Shown piece by piece: positions 7,916 to 17,095 of a DNA stretch of 21,496 nt. Each line of letters begins with the position of its first letter. Positions within the stretch are counted from its first letter, which is position 1. This DNA comes from Clostridia bacterium. Lineage in GTDB: Bacteria > Bacillota_A > Clostridia > Christensenellales > UBA1750. Made by a program: the position numbers and the translations under genes. The stretch lies in contig JAFPSR010000070.1 of the NCBI GenBank assembly GCA_017413675.1, positions 1 through 21,496 on the forward strand, read 5' to 3'. The notes under the pieces were generated by a model. The model was not told the DNA's origin. It saw nothing but the letters and a program-made list of their open reading frames with translations, and ran no database searches.

Positions 7916-9814
7916 ATGCGCAACCTGATCCGACAGTTTACGGTTAAGGATCCTTTCTGGAAACGGTATGAGGATCTTCTGGCAGATGTGGTAATCCCTT
8001 ACCAGGAGGCTGCCCTTCGGGATCAGATCCCGGATGCAGAAAAGAGTCACTCCATAGAGAATTTTGAGATGGCAGCGGATGTTATGCAGAACGATGCGGA
8101 ACCCGGGGAGTACTACGGAATGGTTTTCCAGGATTCCGATCTGGCAAAATGGATCGAGGCTGCTGCTTATTCCCTGATCCAGCGGGAGGATCCGGACCTG
8201 GAAAAACGGCTGGATACCGTAATACAGACCGTTAAAGATGCCCAGTATCCGGATGGGTATCTGAATACCTATTTTACATTGAAGAGACCTGATAAGAAAT
8301 GGACCGATTTACAGGAAGCGCATGAACTTTACTGTGCGGGACATATGATCGAAGCAGGTGTTGCGTATTATGAGGCAACCGGGAAGACTGTCCTGCTGGA
8401 TACCGTCTGCCGCCTTGCCAACCATATTTATCAGCATTTTGTTGCGGAAGGGCATCCAGGTTATCCCGGGCATCCGGAAATCGAACTGGCGCTGATGAGG
8501 CTGTTCCATGTCACCGGGGAAAAGAAATACCGGGATCTTGCGGCACATTTCCTCAATGTACGCGGGGAAGATCCGGATTACTTTGAGAAGGAAGCACAAA
8601 ACCGGGATTGGTATGTATGGAGTCAGTTTGGTTCCCGGGACCGGACCTATGCGCAGAACCATATGCCTGTGCGGAAAATGGACAGGGCTGTCGGGCATGC
8701 TGTCCGGGCAGTCTATCTCTACAGCGGGATGGCGGATCTGGCCGTGGAAACGGGTGACCCGGATCTGACAGAAGCATGCCGGAGAATCTGGAATAACATT
8801 ACAGAAAAGCAGATGTATATCACGGGAGGCATCGGGGCTTCTGCCCATAATGAGGCGTTCAGTGTGGATTATAACCTTCCGAACGATATAGTTTATGCGG
8901 AAACCTGCGCTTCCATTGCCCTGGTTTTCTTTGCCAGGAGGATGCTGGAACTCGAGGATAAAGGCGGATATGCCGATGTGATGGAGCGGGCCTTGTACAA
9001 TACGGTCCTTGCAGGTATCCAGCTGGACGGGAAACAGTTCTTCTATGTGAATCCCCTGGAAGTGATCCCGGGCATCTCCGGAGTTGTAGATGCCTATAAA
9101 CATGTCCTGCCGCAAAGGCCGAAATGGTACGGATGTGCCTGCTGTCCGCCGAACGTAGCCAGGACCATCGGATCCCTGGCCAAATATGCCTGGGGTGTAA
9201 AGGGGAGGACGGTTTATTCCCATCTGTTTGTCGGCGGGGAACTGGACCTTACGGAAGAAACAGGTTCCAGGATTTCCGTGGAAACACAGTATCCCTATGA
9301 CGGGCATGTGACCTACCATCTTACCGGGGAACCGGTGACACTGGCTGTCCGTATCCCGGCATGGAGCCGCACCACGAAGCTTCTGATCGACGGAAAGACA
9401 GTACAGGCTGCCCCGAAGGACGGATATCAGTATATTGAAGGAGCTCATGAGGTGGAGCTTATTCTGGATATGGAGCCAAGATGCTATTACGCGAACGTAC
9501 GGGTTGCAAGTGACAGCGGGGCGGCAGCCGTGCAGCGCGGCCCGATTGTCTACTGCGCGGAAGGGATGGATAACGGCATGGATATTCTGAGCCTTCGTTT
9601 GAAGAAGGACGGGAAGATCCGTGTACTGCCGTATACCCCGGAATTGTGCGGATGTGTGAAACTGGAAGCAGAGGGGTACCGGGCGGTTTCCGGAGAACAG
9701 CTCTATTCCGAATGCAGGCCGAAGCTGGAGCCTGTACAGATTACCCTCGTGCCGTATTATACCTGGGGGAACCGGGGACTGAACGAAATGCGCGTCTGGC
9801 TGCCGGAAGCATAA
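7916..9814 (+). CDS. Beta-L-arabinofuranosidase, glycoside hydrolase family 127
   Basis: This 632-residue enzyme matches GH127 (DUF1680) over its full length, close to the 658 residues of Bifidobacterium longum HypBA1. The catalytic set of that enzyme (Glu322, Glu338, Cys340, Cys417, Cys418) aligns with E313 (NEAF), E329 and C331 (YAETC), and C409-C410 (GCACCPPN). In HypBA1 a Zn-bound Cys acts as nucleophile, and all ligands are kept here. Residues about 1-420 form the (alpha/alpha)6 barrel; the remainder forms beta-sandwich domains. There is no signal peptide, so it should act in the cytoplasm on imported arabinofuranosyl oligosaccharides from plant cell wall or hydroxyproline-rich glycoproteins. 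It is monocistronic with its own promoter. No arabinose transporter or isomerase gene is in the window. Confidence 0.9.
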   Translation: MRNLIRQFTVKDPFWKRYEDLLADVVIPYQEAALRDQIPDAEKSHSIENFEMAADVMQNDAEPGEYYGMVFQDSDLAKWIEAAAYSLIQREDPDLEKRLDTVIQTVKDAQYPDGYLNTYFTLKRPDKKWTDLQEAHELYCAGHMIEAGVAYYEATGKTVLLDTVCRLANHIYQHFVAEGHPGYPGHPEIELALMRLFHVTGEKKYRDLAAHFLNVRGEDPDYFEKEAQNRDWYVWSQFGSRDRTYAQNHMPVRKMDRAVGHAVRAVYLYSGMADLAVETGDPDLTEACRRIWNNITEKQMYITGGIGASAHNEAFSVDYNLPNDIVYAETCASIALVFFARRMLELEDKGGYADVMERALYNTVLAGIQLDGKQFFYVNPLEVIPGISGVVDAYKHVLPQRPKWYGCACCPPNVARTIGSLAKYAWGVKGRTVYSHLFVGGELDLTEETGSRISVETQYPYDGHVTYHLTGEPVTLAVRIPAWSRTTKLLIDGKTVQAAPKDGYQYIEGAHEVELILDMEPRCYYANVRVASDSGAAAVQRGPIVYCAEGMDNGMDILSLRLKKDGKIRVLPYTPELCGCVKLEAEGYRAVSGEQLYSECRPKLEPVQITLVPYYTWGNRGLNEMRVWLPEA

Positions 9815-9843
9815 CGAAAAAGAAAGAATCCGTGGGGATTCCA

Positions 9844-9872
9844 TTGTAATTCCAATCCGGATTGGGTATGAT
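9844..9872 (+). promoter_or_regulatory. Promoter of the chromate transporter operon with palindrome in spacer
   Basis: TTGTAA (9844-9849), a 17-bp spacer and TATGAT (9867-9872) form a good vegetative promoter. The spacer holds the perfect 14-bp palindrome CCAATCCGGATTGG (9852-9865), a plausible operator where a dimeric repressor or a MerR-type activator could act. A 6-bp hairpin (9826-9831/9836-9841) just upstream lacks a T run and is only a weak candidate terminator for the GH127 gene. Confidence 0.6.
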
Positions 9873-9905
9873 CATAACAGGTATTTTATGGAAGGGAGAT
9901 TTCGC

Positions 9906-10460
9906 ATGAAGGAACTCTGGATCCTTTTCAGTTCATTCTGCAGGATCGGCGGTTTGACATTTGGCGGAGGCTATGCCATGCTGCCCATGCTGCAGAAAGA
10001 GCTGGTAGATAAATATCATTGGGTGACCGAAGAGGAACTGTTGGATTATTTCGCAATCGGCCAGTGCACCCCGGGAATTATTGCAGTCAATACGGCTACT
10101 TTTATCGGATATAAACGGAAGGGAATCATCGGTGGCATCACAGCAACATTCGGGGTGATTTTCCCGTCCTTGGTCATCATTATGATTATTGCGGCTGTTC
10201 TGCAGAATTTTGCGGATATTCCCGCTGTCCAGCATGCGTTCGCCGGGATCCGGGTAGCTGTGTGTGCTCTGATTATCAGCGCAGTTTTGAAACTGTGGAA
10301 AAAAAGCGTCGTGGATATCTTCTGCGGCGGGATCTTCCTGGCGTCCCTGCTGGTGATGATCTTCCTGTCGGTGTCCCCGATCATCATTGTTGTGGTTTCC
10401 GCACTGCTGGGAATCCTGATCCAGATGCTCCGTACCAGAAAGGGGGCTGAAAAGGCATGA
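9906..10460 (+). CDS. Chromate transporter family protein, first half-size subunit
   Basis: This 184-residue membrane protein is a short-chain CHR family member (PF02417), about half the length of full ChrA. Family motifs are clear: GGLTFGGGYAMLPML (residues about 15-29) and FAIGQCTPGIIAVNTATFIGY (about 50-70), followed by about five hydrophobic segments. ATG 9906 is chosen over the in-frame ATG 9888 because AAGGGAGA ends 6 bases upstream of it. Its stop overlaps the start of the next gene by 4 bases (ATGA, 10457-10460), so the two are translationally coupled. In Bacillus subtilis paired short CHR proteins are both needed for chromate efflux and have opposite topology; a like arrangement is inferred here. 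Chromate itself may not be the natural anion. Confidence 0.88.
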   Translation: MKELWILFSSFCRIGGLTFGGGYAMLPMLQKELVDKYHWVTEEELLDYFAIGQCTPGIIAVNTATFIGYKRKGIIGGITATFGVIFPSLVIIMIIAAVLQNFADIPAVQHAFAGIRVAVCALIISAVLKLWKKSVVDIFCGGIFLASLLVMIFLSVSPIIIVVVSALLGILIQMLRTRKGAEKA

Positions 10461-11023
10461 TCCATGATCTGCTGCTTCTCTTCTGGGAATTCTTTAAGAC
10501 CGGCCTGTTTGCAACCGGGGGCGGTATGGCGACTCTTCCGTTCCTGTATGAAATGGCTGATAAGTATCCCTGGTTTACCAGGGCAGACCTTGCGGATATG
10601 ATTGCTATATCCGAGTCCACACCGGGACCGATCGGGATTAACATGTCCACCTATGCCGGCTTCCAGGTCGCAGGTGTTTTAGGCGGCCTTGTGGCAACTC
10701 TGGCATTGGTTCTCCCGTCCATTATCATCATCATCCTGATCAGCAAGGCACTGGAGAAATTCCGGGACTCCAAACTGGTCAAGGATGCCTTCTACGGACT
10801 GCGTCCGGCTGTTATGGGAATGATTGGGGCGGCTGCCTGGCAGGTAATCCAGATTACACTGCTGCACCTGGGAGATACGCCTGTGAATTTCCTGTCGTAT
10901 TTCAACTGGCCGGCACTTGCATTGTTCGCAGTAATCATGACCGGGATTTACACACTCAAGAAGGTACATCCGGTTGTATTTATCGCTTTTGCCGCCGTGA
11001 TCGGCATCATCTTTAAATTCTGA
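10457..11023 (+). CDS. Chromate transporter family protein, second half-size subunit
   Basis: This 188-residue membrane protein is the partner of the preceding CHR protein. It shows the same signature in variant form: FFKTGLFATGGGMATLPFLYEM near the N-terminus and ISESTPGPIGINMSTYAGF at about 51-69, then a proline-containing hydrophobic core and several membrane helices. It starts within the stop codon of the upstream gene (ATGA overlap). No ribosome binding site apart from AGGGGGCTGAAAAGG in the upstream coding end is needed. The two subunits differ enough in sequence to suggest a fixed heterodimer rather than a recent duplication. A convergent terminator follows at 11035-11077. Likely role: proton-linked or facilitated movement of an oxyanion across the membrane; specificity is not visible. 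Confidence 0.88.
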   Translation: MIHDLLLLFWEFFKTGLFATGGGMATLPFLYEMADKYPWFTRADLADMIAISESTPGPIGINMSTYAGFQVAGVLGGLVATLALVLPSIIIIILISKALEKFRDSKLVKDAFYGLRPAVMGMIGAAAWQVIQITLLHLGDTPVNFLSYFNWPALALFAVIMTGIYTLKKVHPVVFIAFAAVIGIIFKF

Positions 11024-11034
11024 TCTATACAGAT

Positions 11035-11077
11035 AAAGCCACCAGCTTTCCATCATCTTGAGAGGCTGGTGGCTTTT
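11035..11077. terminator. Shared terminator between the CHR operon and convergent uvrA
   Basis: A perfect 12-bp stem AAAGCCACCAGC (11035-11046) / GCTGGTGGCTTT (11065-11076) has an 18-base loop and a TTTT tail on the plus strand. Read on the minus strand it ends in TTTATCTGTAT, so it can also stop uvrA transcription 36 bases after the uvrA stop codon. Confidence 0.85.
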
Positions 11078-11112
11078 ATGTCTGAAAAAGAACGTAAGGA
11101 ATGCAACAGCAA

Positions 11113-13944
11113 TTATTCCTTTGGGGCAGGCAGAACTTTGCGCAGCCATTGTCCGGTATAGCTTCCCGGGACCTTAGCGACCTCCTCCGGCGTGCCGACA
11201 GCTACGATTTCTCCGCCGCGGTCCCCGCCTTCGGGACCAAGGTCTATGACATAATCTGCTGTTTTGATCACGTCCAGGTTATGTTCGATCACGAGAACGG
11301 AATTCCCGTTGGCAACCAGTGCCTGCAGCATGGAGATCAATCGTTCCACGTCTGCCATATGCAGACCGGTTGTCGGTTCATCCAGAATATACAGGGTCTT
11401 TCCGGTTTCTTTCCGGGAGAGTTCCGTAGCCAGTTTGATCCGCTGTGCTTCCCCGCCGCTGAGTTCCGTTGACGGCTGCCCCAGCTTCATATAGCCGAGG
11501 CCGACATCATACAGGGTACGTATCTTCCTGTAGATCTGCGGATGGTTTTCAAAATAGGAGAGTGCCTGTTCCACGGTCATATCCAGGACATCATAGATGT
11601 TTTTTTCTTTATAACGGATTTCCAGGGTTTCCCGGTTGTACCGTTTGCCTTTGCAGACATCACAGGGAACATAAACATCAGGCAGGAAATGCATTTCAAT
11701 CTTGATGATTCCGTCCCCGGAACAGGCTTCGCACCGTCCGCCTTTTACGTTGAAAGAGAAACGGTTTGCCTTATAGCCGCGTGCCTTGGCTTCCAGCGTG
11801 CTGGCAAAGACATTGCGGATCAGGTCGAAAACGCCGGTATAGGTTGCGGGATTGGAACGGGGTGTTCTTCCGATCGGGCTCTGGTCGATATTGATGACCT
11901 TATCCAGATATTCCAGGCCTTCCATTTTTTCAAATTTCCCGGGATGGGCTTTTGCACGGTTCAAGTCCCGGGCAAGCGCCTTGTAGACGATTTCATTGAC
12001 CAGGGAAGATTTGCCGGAACCGGAAACACCGGTGACGACTGTCATGACGCCAAGCGGGATATTCACATCCAGATGCTTGAGGTTGTTTTCGGAAGCTCCC
12101 AGGACGCGCAGAAAGCGTTCCGGGACGCGCCGTGTTTTCGGCAGGGCAATCTTCCTTTTCCCGCTCAGAAACTGCCCTGTGATGGAATCTGGATTGTTGA
12201 GGATATCCTGGACGGTTCCCTGCGCAACGATCCGGCCGCCGTGTACGCCGGCACCCGGGCCGATATCCACGATGTAATCTGACGCATACATGGTTTCTTC
12301 ATCATGTTCCACAACGATCAGGGTATTACCCAAGTCCCGCAGATTCTTAAGTGTGCTTAACAGCCTAGCATTATCCCGTTGGTGGAGGCCGATGCTCGGT
12401 TCATCCAGAATATACAATACACCGACCAAAGAGGATCCGATCTGCGTAGCCAGACGGATTCGCTGGGCTTCTCCTCCGGACAGGGTCAGGGCTGCACGGG
12501 ACAAAGACAGATATTCAAGACCAACATCGGAAAGGAATCCCAGACGGGCACGGATTTCGTTGAGGATCTGCCGTGCAATCCAGGTTTCTTTCTCGTTCAG
12601 GTGCAGGTTTCCGAAGAATTCCAGAGACTGTTTGACGGAAAGATCCGTTAACTGTGTGATGGACATATTCCCGATGGTGACAGCGCGGGAGACCGGCTTG
12701 AGACGTTCCCCGTGACATTCAGGACAGACGATGCTGGACATATAGCTTTCGTAATATTCCTTCATTCCTTCCGAATTTGTCTCCGAATACCGTTTCTCAA
12801 TGGAGGGAATGATGCCGCCAAAGGCCGTGGAATACGTACGGTCCGGATTCGATTCTGTATAGGGGACTTTGATTTTCTCCCCTTTGGTTCCGTAAAGGAG
12901 GATATCGACAATGGAATCAGGGAGATCCCGGATCGGGGTATCCAGGGAGAACCCATAGTGTTTGGCCAGCCCCTGCATGAACAGATGGGCAACAGAATCC
13001 ATATTGCCGGTGTTCCAGCCGGAGATCTGAATGGCTCCCTCATTAATGGACAGGGAACGGTCCGGGATGACCAGGTCCGGGTCAATCCGCATCAGGACGC
13101 CCAGACCGGAACAGGAAGGACAGGCTCCAAAGGGACTGTTGAAAGAGAACATGCGTGGTTCCAGTTCCTCTATGGAGATCCCGCAGTCCGGGCACGCATA
13201 ATTGGCGGAGAAAAGAAGTTCCTCTTGCCCGATGACATCCACAGAAACCAATCCGTCTGCCAGGTGCAGGGCGCTTTCCAGGGAATCATTCAGCCGGGCA
13301 TTGTTATCGGGCCGCAGAACGATTCTGTCGATAATGACCCCGATATCATGGTTCTTGTATTTATCCAGGTGGAATTCCTCACTGGTTTCATGCATTTCCC
13401 CGTCAACCCGGACACGGACATAGCCGTTTTTCTGCATATCTTCGAACAGACGGTTGAATTCCCCTTTCCGGTGACGGACGACAGGGGCAATAATCTGCAG
13501 ACGGGTACCTTCCTCGTACTGCCGCAGACGGTCTATCATCTGATCGACGGTCTGGTGCTGGATTTCCCGTCCGCAGTTCGGACAGTGCGGGACCCCGATA
13601 CGGGCGTACAGAAGCCGCAGATAATCATAAACTTCAGTAATGGTCCCGACTGTGGATCTGGGGTTTTTAGATGTGGTTTTCTGGTCGATGGAAATTGCAG
13701 GGGAAAGTCCCTGGATATAATCGACATCCGGTTTGTCCATCTGCCCTAGGAACTGGCGGGCATAGGAGGAAAGGGATTCGACATATCGTCTCTGCCCTTC
13801 GGCATAAATCGTATCGAAAGCCAGGGAAGATTTCCCGGAACCGGACAGCCCGGTAAACACGATCAGTTTATTACGCGGAAGCGTCAGATCGACATTTTTC
13901 AGATTATGGGCACGGGCACCCTTGATGATCAGTTCTTCGTTCAC
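11113..13944 (-). CDS. uvrA: UvrABC excinuclease subunit A
   Basis: UvrA is the DNA-damage sensor of nucleotide excision repair, loading UvrB at lesions. The 943-residue length is typical. It has two ABC ATPase modules: Walker A at G32-S39 (K38) and G639-S646 (K645), each with an LSGGEAQRI signature and ILDEPS/TTGLH Walker B. Zinc-binding Cys pairs are present, notably C738/C741 and C761/C764 (CEAC...CDVC) and CPDC...CPSC in the first half. Translation begins at GTG (13944), with AGGAG 8 bases upstream; no in-frame ATG fits better, since family similarity starts at once ([16 protein letters not shown]). It lies 36 bases after uvrB and is very likely cotranscribed with it. Confidence 0.98.
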   Translation of the reverse strand: MNEELIIKGARAHNLKNVDLTLPRNKLIVFTGLSGSGKSSLAFDTIYAEGQRRYVESLSSYARQFLGQMDKPDVDYIQGLSPAISIDQKTTSKNPRSTVGTITEVYDYLRLLYARIGVPHCPNCGREIQHQTVDQMIDRLRQYEEGTRLQIIAPVVRHRKGEFNRLFEDMQKNGYVRVRVDGEMHETSEEFHLDKYKNHDIGVIIDRIVLRPDNNARLNDSLESALHLADGLVSVDVIGQEELLFSANYACPDCGISIEELEPRMFSFNSPFGACPSCSGLGVLMRIDPDLVIPDRSLSINEGAIQISGWNTGNMDSVAHLFMQGLAKHYGFSLDTPIRDLPDSIVDILLYGTKGEKIKVPYTESNPDRTYSTAFGGIIPSIEKRYSETNSEGMKEYYESYMSSIVCPECHGERLKPVSRAVTIGNMSITQLTDLSVKQSLEFFGNLHLNEKETWIARQILNEIRARLGFLSDVGLEYLSLSRAALTLSGGEAQRIRLATQIGSSLVGVLYILDEPSIGLHQRDNARLLSTLKNLRDLGNTLIVVEHDEETMYASDYIVDIGPGAGVHGGRIVAQGTVQDILNNPDSITGQFLSGKRKIALPKTRRVPERFLRVLGASENNLKHLDVNIPLGVMTVVTGVSGSGKSSLVNEIVYKALARDLNRAKAHPGKFEKMEGLEYLDKVINIDQSPIGRTPRSNPATYTGVFDLIRNVFASTLEAKARGYKANRFSFNVKGGRCEACSGDGIIKIEMHFLPDVYVPCDVCKGKRYNRETLEIRYKEKNIYDVLDMTVEQALSYFENHPQIYRKIRTLYDVGLGYMKLGQPSTELSGGEAQRIKLATELSRKETGKTLYILDEPTTGLHMADVERLISMLQALVANGNSVLVIEHNLDVIKTADYVIDLGPEGGDRGGEIVAVGTPEEVAKVPGSYTGQWLRKVLPAPKE

Positions 13945-13980
13945 AGATGAAACTCCTGTCAGTTGGGATAGGGGAAGGAT

Positions 13981-15990
13981 TTAACGGCGGCGCCGGGCAG
14001 CCCGGCGTCTGCGGGACTGCTCCTGGGGAACGGCGATTTTCTCGCCTCTGGCTGCCAGAAGGCGGTCGCGGATCTTTGCTGCTTTCTCAAAATCAAGCTG
14101 GGAGGCGGCATCCAGCATTTCCTCTTCCAACCGCTGGATAAGCAACTGCTTTTCCTCTTCGGAAAGGAAATGGTTGGGTTCCTGCTCTTCCGCCTGCTTG
14201 GTAATCACCAGAAGGTCTGCAATGTTCTTCTGTATGCTTTGCGGCGTGATATGGTTTTCCTCATTGTACCGCATCTGGATAGAACGGCGCCGGTTGGTTT
14301 CATCGACTGCGCGCCGGATTGAATCGGTAACGGTATCGGCATACATGAGTACACGCCCGTTTACGTTTCGGGCAGCCCGTCCGATGGTCTGAATGAGGGA
14401 AGTCTCCGAACGCAGGAAACCTTCCTTATCGGCATCCAGAATTGCCACGAGCTGGACTTCCGGAAGGTCAAGGCCTTCCCGGAGCAGGTTAATGCCAACC
14501 AGAACATCGAATTCGCCCAAACGAAGATCCCGGATGATTTCCATCCTTTCCAGTGTTTCTACATCACTGTGCAGGTAACGGACGCGGATTTCGTGCTCTT
14601 TCAGGAAGTTGGTCAGGCTTTCCGCCATTTTCTTCGTCAGCGTGGTTACCAGAACCCGTTCGTTCTGCGCGATGACGGAATGGATTTCTCCCATCAGGTC
14701 ATCCACCTGCCCGGTAGCGGGACGGATGATCACCTCAGGGTCGATCAGGCCGGTTGGCCGGATAATCTGCTCTACCACCTGCCCCTGGTGCTGCATCTCA
14801 TACGGACCGGGGGTAGCACTGACGTATACGCATTGGCCTACCCGTTCCGCAAATTCATCAAATTTCAGCGGGCGGTTGTCGAAAGCGGAGGGAAGACGGA
14901 ACCCGTACTCCACCAGGGCGCTTTTCCGGGCAAAATCCCCGGCATACATTGCGCGGATCTGCGGGATGGTGACATGGCTCTCATCGATGAATACGACAAA
15001 ATCTTTGGGGAAATAATCCAGAAGTGTAAATGGGGCCTGCCCTGGCTGCCGGCCGTCAAAGTAACGGGAATAGTTTTCGATCCCCGTGCAGTAACCGACT
15101 TCCCGCATCATCTCAATGTCATAGGTTGTGCGCTGGCGCAGGCGTTGCGCTTCCAGAAGATGGTCCTCTTCCTTGAGGAAAGCAACCTGCTTTTCCAGAT
15201 CTTCCTCAATGTTATGGATCGCTTTTTCCATCTTGTCCCGGGAGGTCGCATAGTGGGTTGCCGGGAAGACCATCACATGGGACAGATGCGAAAGTACCTG
15301 TCCAGTCAAGGGGTTGATCTCGCTGATCCGTTCAATTTCGTCCCCAAAGAATTCGATGCGGAGCGCTTTTTCGTCATATCCCGCCGGGATGATCTCCAGG
15401 ACATCCCCACGGACTCGGAAAGTGGCACGTTCAAAGGCAACGTCATTACGTTCGTATTGGATGGCCACCAAATCCCGGAGGACCTGGTCACGGTCTTTCT
15501 GCATGCCCTCCCGAAGGGAGACGGCCAGTCCTTCGTACTCAGAAGGATCGCCCATGGAATAGATGCAGGAAACGGAGGATACAATGATCACATCCCGCCG
15601 TTCCGTCAGGGCAGCAGTGGCACTGTGGCGAAGCCGGTCGATCTCGTCATTGACGGAGGAATCTTTCTCAATGTAGGTATCAGTGGAAGCAATGTAGGCT
15701 TCCGGCTGGTAGTAGTCATAATACGAAACAAAATATTCCACAGCACTGTCCGGGAAGATCTCCCGGAATTCCGAAACAAGCTGGGAAGCCAGCGTTTTAT
15801 TATGCGCAATGACCAGGGCAGGACGCTGCAGACGCTGGATGACGTTTGCCATGGTGAATGTTTTGCCGGAACCGGTAACGCCCAGCAGAACCTGATGACG
15901 AAGTCCGTCTTCAAATCCCTGCACCAGTTTATCAATGGCCTGGGGCTGGTCTCCCTGGGGCTGGTATTTACTTTTGATTTGAAAAGGCAT
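13981..15990 (-). CDS. uvrB: UvrABC excinuclease subunit B
   Basis: UvrB verifies damage and recruits UvrC for incision. The 669-residue protein has Walker A GVTGSGKT (37-44), the damage-strand-clamping beta-hairpin region ([11 protein letters not shown] through [11 protein letters not shown]), the DESH Walker B motif (VFIDESH), helicase motifs near the middle ([18 protein letters not shown]) and a C-terminal UVR coiled-coil domain that binds UvrC ([13 protein letters not shown]). The start is ATG 15990, preceded by AGGAGG with 5 bases spacing; an in-frame ATG at 16017 has no such site. The last eleven residues are an unusual run of eight Arg with Ser and Ala. It is the first gene of a uvrB-uvrA operon. 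No SOS operator of the Bacillus type (CGAAC-N4-GTTCG) is visible upstream. Confidence 0.98.
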   Translation of the reverse strand: MPFQIKSKYQPQGDQPQAIDKLVQGFEDGLRHQVLLGVTGSGKTFTMANVIQRLQRPALVIAHNKTLASQLVSEFREIFPDSAVEYFVSYYDYYQPEAYIASTDTYIEKDSSVNDEIDRLRHSATAALTERRDVIIVSSVSCIYSMGDPSEYEGLAVSLREGMQKDRDQVLRDLVAIQYERNDVAFERATFRVRGDVLEIIPAGYDEKALRIEFFGDEIERISEINPLTGQVLSHLSHVMVFPATHYATSRDKMEKAIHNIEEDLEKQVAFLKEEDHLLEAQRLRQRTTYDIEMMREVGYCTGIENYSRYFDGRQPGQAPFTLLDYFPKDFVVFIDESHVTIPQIRAMYAGDFARKSALVEYGFRLPSAFDNRPLKFDEFAERVGQCVYVSATPGPYEMQHQGQVVEQIIRPTGLIDPEVIIRPATGQVDDLMGEIHSVIAQNERVLVTTLTKKMAESLTNFLKEHEIRVRYLHSDVETLERMEIIRDLRLGEFDVLVGINLLREGLDLPEVQLVAILDADKEGFLRSETSLIQTIGRAARNVNGRVLMYADTVTDSIRRAVDETNRRRSIQMRYNEENHITPQSIQKNIADLLVITKQAEEQEPNHFLSEEEKQLLIQRLEEEMLDAASQLDFEKAAKIRDRLLAARGEKIAVPQEQSRRRRAARRRR

Positions 15991-16043
15991 GGTTTCCTCC
16001 TGCCGATAAACAAGCAATTCACGGTTGAACTGCGGGTAATGTT

Positions 16044-16073
16044 ATTATAGCACGTGAACGGAAAAAACACAGG
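16044..16073 (-). promoter_or_regulatory. Likely promoter of the uvrB-uvrA operon
   Basis: On the minus strand TATAAT lies at 16044-16049, 53 bases before the uvrB ATG. The -35 candidate 17-18 bp upstream (CTGTGT/CCTGTG, 16067-16073) is poor. A CACGTG palindrome (16051-16056) abuts the -10 box. Confidence 0.5.
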
Positions 16074-16120
16074 ATACTGTCTGCCCGGGCTTGTTAAGTC
16101 TGCGCAAAAGCCGGGCGAAA

Positions 16121-16155
16121 GAAAAAGCCTTTCCTGCACAGGGGCAGAAAAGGCT
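16121..16155 (-). terminator. Terminator of the 246-residue lipoprotein gene
   Basis: Read on the minus strand, AGCCTTTTCTGC (16155-16144) pairs with GCAGGAAAGGCT (16137-16126) with one mismatch and a 6-base loop, then runs into TTTTCTTT. It lies 22 bases after the lipoprotein stop codon and isolates that gene from uvrBA. Confidence 0.82.
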
Positions 16156-16177
16156 GGAAGATACAGGATAATACTTG

Positions 16178-16918
16178 TTACTTGATCGGATCGATTGTAT
16201 ATTCCATTCCGGTAACGATACCCTGGTTGAAACGGATTACCAGGATGGCGTGAAGCGCATCTTTATACTGCTCTCTCTTGGTAATAGTGCCTTCATAGGG
16301 AACAATAGACTCGTAGAACATCAGAATCTGTTCGCCATTGTAAGCCCCTTTCAGGACAGCGCACGGAGGCAGGGGATAGCCGTCTGCCAGAACTTCGTCG
16401 GCATAGAGAATGACGTCTCCGTTGGGATCCAGCCGGTGTTCATCCTGGGGGAAAGATGCTATCACGGCTTCGTAGGTATCCCCGATTTTGATGCCGCGTG
16501 GACCTTCGCCTGTTTCCCCGTTTAACGTTACGGAATGCACAAAGAGATCATCTTCCAGTTCTCCCGTGAATACAACTACAAGTCCCAGATCTTCATAGGT
16601 CCAGGTTTCCATGAACTGGTCATTTTCCTTGGACTTTTCAATCTTGTCCGTTGTGCCGACTGCGGCGATGACGTCTTCGGTAGAGCAGCCGCTGGCAATT
16701 CCGGCAATCACCATGTCTTCCATGGAGAAAGGTTTGGGAGGTTCGGGGGTAACGATGGGAACGATGGGTTCCGGTGTTGGAAGAATATCCTCCATTGGAG
16801 TAAAAGGAAGCGGTTCCTGGGTATAGTCAGCCTGTCCTTCGTGCGGGGCTGTTAAGGTACAGCCTGTCAGGCACAAAGCCAGAATGCAGAGAGAAATCAG
16901 AAGAGTTTTGAGCTTCAT
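16178..16918 (-). CDS. Lipoprotein of unknown function with possible tandem BLIP/SmpA-like folds
   Basis: The 246-residue protein has a signal peptide ending in lipobox LTGC (Cys20) and a Pro/Glu/Thr linker (about 45-62). I do not recognise the family with certainty. The body contains two stretches with the pattern Gly-x-Ser/Thr-x-x-x-Val-x-x-x-x-Gly/Pro, G-C-S-T-E-D-V-I-A-A-V-G (77-88) and I-G-D-T-Y-E-A-V-I-A-S-F (about 145-156). Each is followed by beta-rich sequence. This is reminiscent of SmpA/BLIP-type alpha-beta modules that measure or inhibit partner proteins; that is inference. GGAGGTT (minus strand, 16923-16929) places the ATG at 16918. It has its own promoter and terminator, and its linker resembles those of the lipoproteins at 3562 and 4569. 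Confidence 0.7.
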   Translation of the reverse strand: MKLKTLLISLCILALCLTGCTLTAPHEGQADYTQEPLPFTPMEDILPTPEPIVPIVTPEPPKPFSMEDMVIAGIASGCSTEDVIAAVGTTDKIEKSKENDQFMETWTYEDLGLVVVFTGELEDDLFVHSVTLNGETGEGPRGIKIGDTYEAVIASFPQDEHRLDPNGDVILYADEVLADGYPLPPCAVLKGAYNGEQILMFYESIVPYEGTITKREQYKDALHAILVIRFNQGIVTGMEYTIDPIK

Positions 16919-17017
16919 GGAGAACCTCCAGAAAAAACGGGATAAAAATGGCTCCGGAGTCCCTTCCTTTTCTCCCCATCAGGGTTTACACTAAGAGGGA
17001 AGGAACCAACCTTAGCT

Positions 17018-17026
17018 ATTATAGCA
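17018..17026 (-). promoter_or_regulatory. Extended -10 promoter of the 246-residue lipoprotein gene
   Basis: On the minus strand TGCTATAAT (TATAAT at 17018-17023) is a perfect extended -10 element. The -35 position, 17 bp upstream (17041-17046, TCGCAA), is poor and overlaps a perfect palindrome at 17043-17057. Confidence 0.6.
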
Positions 17027-17042
17027 AATCAATTCCTTTTTT

Positions 17043-17057
17043 GCGATACCGTATCGC
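17043..17057. promoter_or_regulatory. Perfect 15-bp palindrome, candidate operator
   Basis: GCGATAC-C-GTATCGC is an exact inverted repeat with a single central base. It lies in the divergent region between the lipoprotein gene and the TIM-barrel/ThuA operon, 39 bases before the ATG at 17096 and over the -35 region of the lipoprotein promoter. No T run follows, so it is not a terminator; a repressor or activator site is inferred. I could not identify a convincing promoter for the plus-strand operon nearby. Confidence 0.5.
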
Positions 17058-17095
17058 GCTTGAAAACGATGTTTTTACATAAGGAGGAGATTCTG

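Noticed and set aside
14569..16050. A 493-codon plus-strand frame opposite uvrB, and similar frames opposite uvrA (11542-12282, 12712-13749)
   Set aside because: All lie within well-supported uvrA/uvrB coding sequence in the opposite direction and show no family similarity.
15991..16080. LexA/SOS operator in front of uvrB
   Set aside because: No CGAAC-N4-GTTCG or close variant is present; the GTTCA words found are direct repeats far apart.
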